Positions 59,579 through 64,000 of a stretch of 64,000 nt of DNA are shown piece after piece (position 1 is the first letter of the stretch; every line of letters begins with the position of its first letter). The position numbers were made by a program, and so were the translations under genes. Origin of the DNA: Scandinavium vulneris_A (GTDB lineage Bacteria > Pseudomonadota > Gammaproteobacteria > Enterobacterales > Enterobacteriaceae); contig JBKGRZ010000004.1 of NCBI GenBank assembly GCA_046518185.1, positions 372,001 to 436,000 on the forward strand, written 5' to 3'. The notes beneath the pieces were generated by a model, which made no database searches, had not been told where the DNA came from, and saw only the letters and a list, made by a program, of their open reading frames with translations.

Positions 59579-61768
59579 TCAGAAAAGTACCGAGTAATTC
59601 AGGCCAAACGTCCGGCCACGGCCTTTGTAAGTGTAGAGACCCGGTGACCCATAGGTTGGGCTGTAAAGCCCCGGTGCGCGCTGGCCCCAGACGGTGGTGT
59701 AGTCTTCATCCAGTAGATTTTCCACGCTGAAACTCACTTTGCCTACCGGCAGGGCGTAGCTGCCGAGAAAATCGACGGTGTTATAGCCGTCAATCTTGTT
59801 GCCGTCGGCATCCGACACATCAAATGTCTGCGTGCTCTGTACCCGCAGGCCCCAATCCCCCGGCGCCCAGTTGACCCACGCGCTGACCTTCGACGGACTG
59901 GCGCTGTCTACCGTCAGTTTCTCCCATTTACCGTTGTTTCGGGTTTCTGACTTGATGGCGTTAAAGTTGGACCCGAGACTCCACTCGCTCTCAGTGAAGA
60001 AGTAGTCCACCTGACCCTCCACCCCGTAGATTCGACGCTTGTCGTCTTCCAGCGAGAGGGTCATATCGCTCTTATTGATATTGATGGTTTTATCCGACAG
60101 CGAGTAATAGGCCGCCACCTGTGTGCGCAGGTTATCACCGGTTAAGCGCCAGCCGAGCTCATAGGCATTGACCTTAATGCCATCCAGTTTTGAATCACTG
60201 ACGTTGACGCTGTTATTCAGACGGTAGTGGCCGTCAACCAGAGTGTAGTTCCCGGCACCGTAGTACTTCGCCACGTCAGGAATTTCAAAGCCCTGAGAGA
60301 AGTTAAACCACAGCTGCTGACGGTCTGTCAGATGCCCAAGGATCCCGGCGTTAAACAGCAGATTGTTGTAATCCGTTTTGCCACCCGGTACGGCATCGGC
60401 AGAGGTCGCTTTGCCGGTGGCAATCGCCTGCTGCTGGGCGTAGCCCACAAAGTCGTCGACCTTGTTTTCGGTATACTGGTAACGCACCCCGCCGGTTAAG
60501 GTAATGGCGCTGATGTCGTAACTCGCCTGTAAGAACGGAGCGAGGTTAGTGATGCTGTAGCCCGGGTAACGACCGACGTTATAGGCATTATCCAGCTTCA
60601 TTCCCCCGCTGGCCGCGGCTTTGTCGAGGTCAAAAAACTGCTGATTGGCATTGAACGACTCGTGATCGGCATCAACGCCCCAGGTCAGGGTCAGGTCATC
60701 CACCGGATTGCTGTTCAGCGTCAGCTTGCCGCCGTAAAAGTCGGTTTTCTGTTGTGACGCGCCGATGCTGGTAACGCTGCCTTTGCTCAGGGTCGGGAAC
60801 GGGTAGAAGGTCAGGCTTTCATCGCGGTAATAAATCTGCGCCACCAGATCCTGTCCCCAGACGTCGGTATTGGAATATTGCAGGTTAATCAGATGACGTT
60901 CGGTGCCGGGCAGGCGATCCGAATCGAGATTATCCTTGTTATAGGCGGTTGCATCCCCGGTCACCGCAGAAAAATCCTCGCCGAGGAACAGGCCGTGTTT
61001 ACCGTCGGACTGGCTCTTGTAATACTGGGTCGTCAGTTGAAGCTGTTGATGGTCATCAATATTGAGTGTGCCGGTGCCCATAATGTCCAGACGGTCGGAA
61101 TATTGCAGACCGGTTTGGGTGTTGTCGATAATCACCTCGTCGCCGTTGCCGTCATACCCACCGCCGTATCGCTGATACGCCACCGACAGACGCCCAGAGG
61201 CGTTGTCGTTCCCGCCGCTGACGGCCGCCGCGATGTTTTCATCATGATCGTTACGGCTATTAAAGCCGCTCTTTGCCCCGGTCTGGAATTCCACTTCGGT
61301 TTCCGGCTGGCCTTTTTTGGTGACGATATTGATAAGGCCCCCGGTACTGCCGCCGCCGTAGAGCGACGTAGCCCCGGAAATGACTTCAATCCGTGAAATA
61401 TTGAACGGGTCAATAGAATCGAGTTGGCGGCTGTCGCTGCGGGAGGAGTTAAGCCGTACGCCGTCGACCATCACCATCATCGAACGTCCACGCATGTTCA
61501 TCCCGTAGTTGGTGCGTCCCTGACTGCTGACGTCCATTCCGGGGATGAGCTGAGCCAGCACTTCTTTCAGCTCTTTGCCGCCCTGAACCTGCTGTTCAAT
61601 ATCCGCCTGTTCTATAACCCAGGTGGTTTGCGCCATATCGGCAACGGTGTGATTGCCCCGGCTGGCGGACACGACCAGCGTATCTTCCTGTTGTGATCCC
61701 GCCGAGACGTTGGCGGAAAACATGGCAAGCAAACAAGGATTCAAAACCCAACGAGTCGTGCGCTTCAT
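59579..61768 (-). CDS. iutA: TonB-dependent ferric aerobactin receptor-like protein
   Basis: This 729-residue outer membrane receptor has a signal peptide at 1-23, a TonB box DTLVVSA just after it, a plug domain (about 40-160, LAQLIPGMDVSSQGRTNYG, DGVRLNSSRSDSRQLDSIDP) and a 22-strand barrel ending GRTFGLNYSVLF. Many segments are near-identical to plasmid IutA of E. coli, including the last 14 residues and WGQRAPGLYSP. No aerobactin synthesis genes (iucABCD) are in the window, so the cell may use it to take aerobactin made by others. A Fur box precedes it. It replaces the hlyE/umuDC stretch found here in E. coli K-12. Confidence 0.92.
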   Translation of the reverse strand: MKRTTRWVLNPCLLAMFSANVSAGSQQEDTLVVSASRGNHTVADMAQTTWVIEQADIEQQVQGGKELKEVLAQLIPGMDVSSQGRTNYGMNMRGRSMMVMVDGVRLNSSRSDSRQLDSIDPFNISRIEVISGATSLYGGGSTGGLINIVTKKGQPETEVEFQTGAKSGFNSRNDHDENIAAAVSGGNDNASGRLSVAYQRYGGGYDGNGDEVIIDNTQTGLQYSDRLDIMGTGTLNIDDHQQLQLTTQYYKSQSDGKHGLFLGEDFSAVTGDATAYNKDNLDSDRLPGTERHLINLQYSNTDVWGQDLVAQIYYRDESLTFYPFPTLSKGSVTSIGASQQKTDFYGGKLTLNSNPVDDLTLTWGVDADHESFNANQQFFDLDKAAASGGMKLDNAYNVGRYPGYSITNLAPFLQASYDISAITLTGGVRYQYTENKVDDFVGYAQQQAIATGKATSADAVPGGKTDYNNLLFNAGILGHLTDRQQLWFNFSQGFEIPDVAKYYGAGNYTLVDGHYRLNNSVNVSDSKLDGIKVNAYELGWRLTGDNLRTQVAAYYSLSDKTININKSDMTLSLEDDKRRIYGVEGQVDYFFTESEWSLGSNFNAIKSETRNNGKWEKLTVDSASPSKVSAWVNWAPGDWGLRVQSTQTFDVSDADGNKIDGYNTVDFLGSYALPVGKVSFSVENLLDEDYTTVWGQRAPGLYSPTYGSPGLYTYKGRGRTFGLNYSVLF

Positions 61769-61819
61769 TTGTTGTCAAATTCCCAGAGTGGTAGCAGAAG
61801 GTAAGCAAGTGTCAATATT

Positions 61820-61840
61820 GATAATAATTATCGTTATGAT
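61820..61840. promoter_or_regulatory. Fur box upstream of iutA-like gene
   Basis: GATAATAATTATCGTTATGA matches the Fur consensus GATAATGATAATCATTATC at most positions, 52 bases before the receptor start codon. This predicts repression in iron-replete cells. Confidence 0.85.
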
Positions 61841-61973
61841 ATTCATTCCGCTAATTCTGGCAACTTATTTTGTCATATTTGCTTTCATTATCTCCATGAT
61901 TTACACACAGTTTGTGCCGGTATTGGCGCTTTAGATGAAGCCTTACGAATCAGCATAATGGGGAGTGTTAGAT

Positions 61974-62002
61974 AAAAAAAACGCTCCCGAAGGAGCGTTT
62001 AG
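61974..62002 (-). terminator. Intrinsic terminator after dsbB
   Basis: Leftwards, AACGCTCC-TTC-GGAGCGTT is followed by TTTTTT, 18 bases after the dsbB stop. Confidence 0.9.
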
Positions 62003-62019
62003 TGGTGTGCCGTTTGCTT

Positions 62020-62550
62020 TTATCGTCCAAACAGGTCACGTTTTTTCGGTTTGAACGCCTGGGCAATCAACACCAGCAAACCGACAATCAGGAAGGCGGC
62101 GAAAATGCCTACCAGCCACTGCGGCATTTCGAGAGTCAGGAACTGCCACTGACGCTCGGCACAGTCACCAGACGCCACAAATACCTGCGGCAGCCACTTA
62201 TCCAACGGCAGCCAGCTTGGGAAGCGGGCGGCAAAATCGCAGGTCTGGAACGGGGACGGATGTAGCTGGATCATGGTGTGTTCCCACGCCAGCTGAACGC
62301 CGCGCCAGGCGCTGTAAAGCCAAATCAGAATGGCCGCATAACGCAGAGGCGTTTTCGGCGCAATGGCACCGACAATCCCCGCGCCCATAATCCCGAACAG
62401 CGCACAGCGCTCGTAAATACACATCACGCACGGCTGGAGCAGCATCACGTGTTGGAACCACAGCGCGACCATTTCGAGTGCAAAGGCCACTAACGCCATC
62501 AACAACCACGCTCCGCGACCGCGTGAGCACTGGTTTAAAAATCGCAACAT
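62020..62550 (-). CDS. dsbB: Disulfide bond formation protein B
   Basis: This 176-residue inner membrane quinone oxidoreductase reoxidises DsbA. It has four helices and both redox cysteine pairs: CVMC (41/44) in the first periplasmic loop, and TCDF with GDCAER in the second. The ATG at 62550 (MLRFLNQCSRGRGAW) gives the E. coli length; upstream in-frame ATGs are rejected. It lies next to nhaB as in E. coli. Confidence 0.97.
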   Translation of the reverse strand: MLRFLNQCSRGRGAWLLMALVAFALEMVALWFQHVMLLQPCVMCIYERCALFGIMGAGIVGAIAPKTPLRYAAILIWLYSAWRGVQLAWEHTMIQLHPSPFQTCDFAARFPSWLPLDKWLPQVFVASGDCAERQWQFLTLEMPQWLVGIFAAFLIVGLLVLIAQAFKPKKRDLFGR

Positions 62551-62648
62551 AATCATTTCCCTGGAACATGCTAGACACCGCAGTTTAAACGAATTCATTT
62601 CCCGCGCCACCAGGCGTCGCAAAAATATTGCGTAACGGTTGATTAAAT

Positions 62649-62672
62649 CGCCCGGAAATTATTCCGGGCGTC
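62649..62672 (-). terminator. Hairpin after nhaB
   Basis: Leftwards, CGCCCGGAA-TAAT-TTCCGGGCG is followed by ATTTAAT, a moderate intrinsic terminator 14 bases after the nhaB stop. Confidence 0.7.
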
Positions 62673-62685
62673 AATCAGAGCAGGT

Positions 62686-64000
62686 TTAATGTGCCGGGAT
62701 AGCGGTGCTGACCAGCCAGCCTTTGGCCGTCATCCACTCGGTGTAGGGGATCAGCGTAAACTCGACGCACAGCAGGCCGACAATGGTCAGCACAATGGTA
62801 TAGGGCAGCGCCATCCACACCATTCGGCCATACGAGAGGCGTATCAGCGGGGCGAGGGCAGAAGTGAGCAGGAACAGGAACGCAGCCTGACCGTTAGGTG
62901 TCGCCACCGAGGGCAGGTTAGTACCGGTATTGATTGCCACCGCCAGCATCTCGAACTGCGGCAAAGAAACTGCCCCATGTTCCAGCGCCGCTTTGGCCTC
63001 ATTGATATACACCGTGCCGACAAATACATTGTCAGAAATGGAGGAGAGCAGGCCATTGAACAGATAGAACAGCGATAGCTGCGCATGCGGCGACGCCTGT
63101 AACACGAAGTCGATAATCGGCCCGAACAGCGCCTGATCGATGATAACCGCCACCACTGCGAAAAACACCGTCAGCAGGGCAGTAAACGGCAGCGCTTCGG
63201 TAAAGGCTTTGCCAATGGCATGTTCATCGGTCACGCCGGTCAGTGAGGTCGCAAGAATGATAACCGTCAGGCCAATCAGTCCCACTTCCGCCAGATGCAG
63301 GGCCAGGGCCAGCACCAGCCAGACCCCGATAATGCCCTGCACCAACAGCTTCAGCGTGTCCTGGCGAGTACGCTGTTCGCGGCTTTTGTTATCGAAGTCT
63401 TTCAGCACCTCGCGCACGCCCGGTGGCAGTTCGCCGCCGTAGCCAAACAGTTTAAACTTCTCGACCAGCAGACAGGTCATCATCCCGCACACAAACACCG
63501 GCAGGGTGACCGGCAGCATACGCATGAAAAATTCGCCAAAATGCCAGCCCGCGGCTTTGGCGATGATCAGGTTTTGCGGCTCGCCCACCATGGTCATCAC
63601 CCCGCCGAGCGCGGTACCGACCCCGGCGTGCATCATCAGGCTGCGCAGGAAGGCGCGGAACTGTTCCAGCACGTCTTTGTTATGCACTTCGATATGGCTG
63701 TCGTCGAGCATATCGTTATCGCCCGGTCGCGAAGAGGCCACGCGATGATAGATCCCGTAAAAGCCGACCGCGACGCTGATGATAACGGCAACGACCGTGA
63801 GCGCATCCAGGAAAGCGGATAAAAACGCAGCGGCGAGACAAAAGGCCGCGGATAGCAGCATCTTACTCTGGATGGTCAGCAGCAGACGGGTAAAGATGAA
63901 CAGCAGCAGCTGCTTCATGAAATAGATGCCTGCGACCATAAACATCAGCAACAGCAGCACTTCGAGGTTGTTGGCAATTTCTTCGCGCACATGCTCGGCG
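62686..64000 (-). CDS. nhaB: Na+/H+ antiporter NhaB, 5' part outside window
   Basis: Only the last 438 or so residues are in the window; E. coli NhaB has 513, so about 75 N-terminal residues lie to the right. The visible part has many hydrophobic helices with the conserved FLDALTVVAVIISVAVGF, GTALGGVMTMVGEPQNL and SISDNVFVGTVYINEAKA. It ejects Na+ in exchange for protons, important at neutral to mildly alkaline pH. The frame runs open through the window edge (S/A-E-H-V-R-E-E), so no start is visible. Confidence 0.97.
   Translation of the reverse strand, partial: AEHVREEIANNLEVLLLLMFMVAGIYFMKQLLLFIFTRLLLTIQSKMLLSAAFCLAAAFLSAFLDALTVVAVIISVAVGFYGIYHRVASSRPGDNDMLDDSHIEVHNKDVLEQFRAFLRSLMMHAGVGTALGGVMTMVGEPQNLIIAKAAGWHFGEFFMRMLPVTLPVFVCGMMTCLLVEKFKLFGYGGELPPGVREVLKDFDNKSREQRTRQDTLKLLVQGIIGVWLVLALALHLAEVGLIGLTVIILATSLTGVTDEHAIGKAFTEALPFTALLTVFFAVVAVIIDQALFGPIIDFVLQASPHAQLSLFYLFNGLLSSISDNVFVGTVYINEAKAALEHGAVSLPQFEMLAVAINTGTNLPSVATPNGQAAFLFLLTSALAPLIRLSYGRMVWMALPYTIVLTIVGLLCVEFTLIPYTEWMTAKGWLVSTAIPAH

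Overview
This window is chromosomal DNA of an enterobacterium. From position 17.9 kb rightwards the genes follow the E. coli K-12 block that runs from pphA to manXYZ and pabB, then on through fadD, rnd and minCDE to nhaB. Protein sequences are close to E. coli and Salmonella, but three genes are not in that K-12 block: a Salmonella-type second division transpeptidase (PBP3SAL-like), a chromosomal aerobactin receptor (iutA-like) and a VirK/YbjX-family gene. That mix suggests the Enterobacter/Lelliottia/Leclercia/Klebsiella side of the family. I cannot name the species from sequence alone.

Positions 1 to about 17,263 are the right-hand, late-gene end of a siphovirus-type prophage. In order it carries: a major capsid protein cut by the window edge, head-tail connector and closure genes, tail terminator, tail tube with an Ig-like domain, the G/GT tail chaperones with a canonical -1 slippery heptamer, tape measure, lambda-like M, L, K, I and J genes, a tail fibre, its assembly protein and a second fibre. 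An OmpC-type porin lies between tape measure and M on the opposite strand. It is flanked by terminators and by a candidate divergent small RNA. The prophage ends in a 26-bp copy of the 3' end of the host sRNA gene sdsR (ryeB), so it is integrated in the SdsR terminator, a known enterobacterial insertion hot spot. Integrase, repressor and lysis genes lie outside the window to the left.

17.3-19.0 kb is a host/accessory transition: the severed RyeA promoter side, a second candidate sRNA with its own promoter and terminator, a small membrane protein and the VirK-like gene. 19.1-33.7 kb holds envelope and quality-control genes: pphA, yebW, yebV, rsmF, letB-letA (lipid transport), msrC, proQ-prc, htpX, yebQ, kdgR, yobH, mgrB and yebO.

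34.3-42 kb holds yobF-cspC, the PBP3SAL-like gene, rlmA, mntP with its manganese riboswitch and two candidate MntR boxes, yobD and the mannose PTS operon manXYZ. 42-52.9 kb holds yoaE with an overlapping upstream ORF, pdeD, sdaA, nudL-pabB, yoaH, yoaB, yoaA, tsaB and yeaY. 53-64 kb holds fadD with a FadR-like operator, rnd, minCDE, ycgL-ycgM-ycgN, the Fur-box-preceded iutA-like receptor, dsbB and the 3' part of nhaB. No rRNA, tRNA, CRISPR array or insertion sequence was seen.
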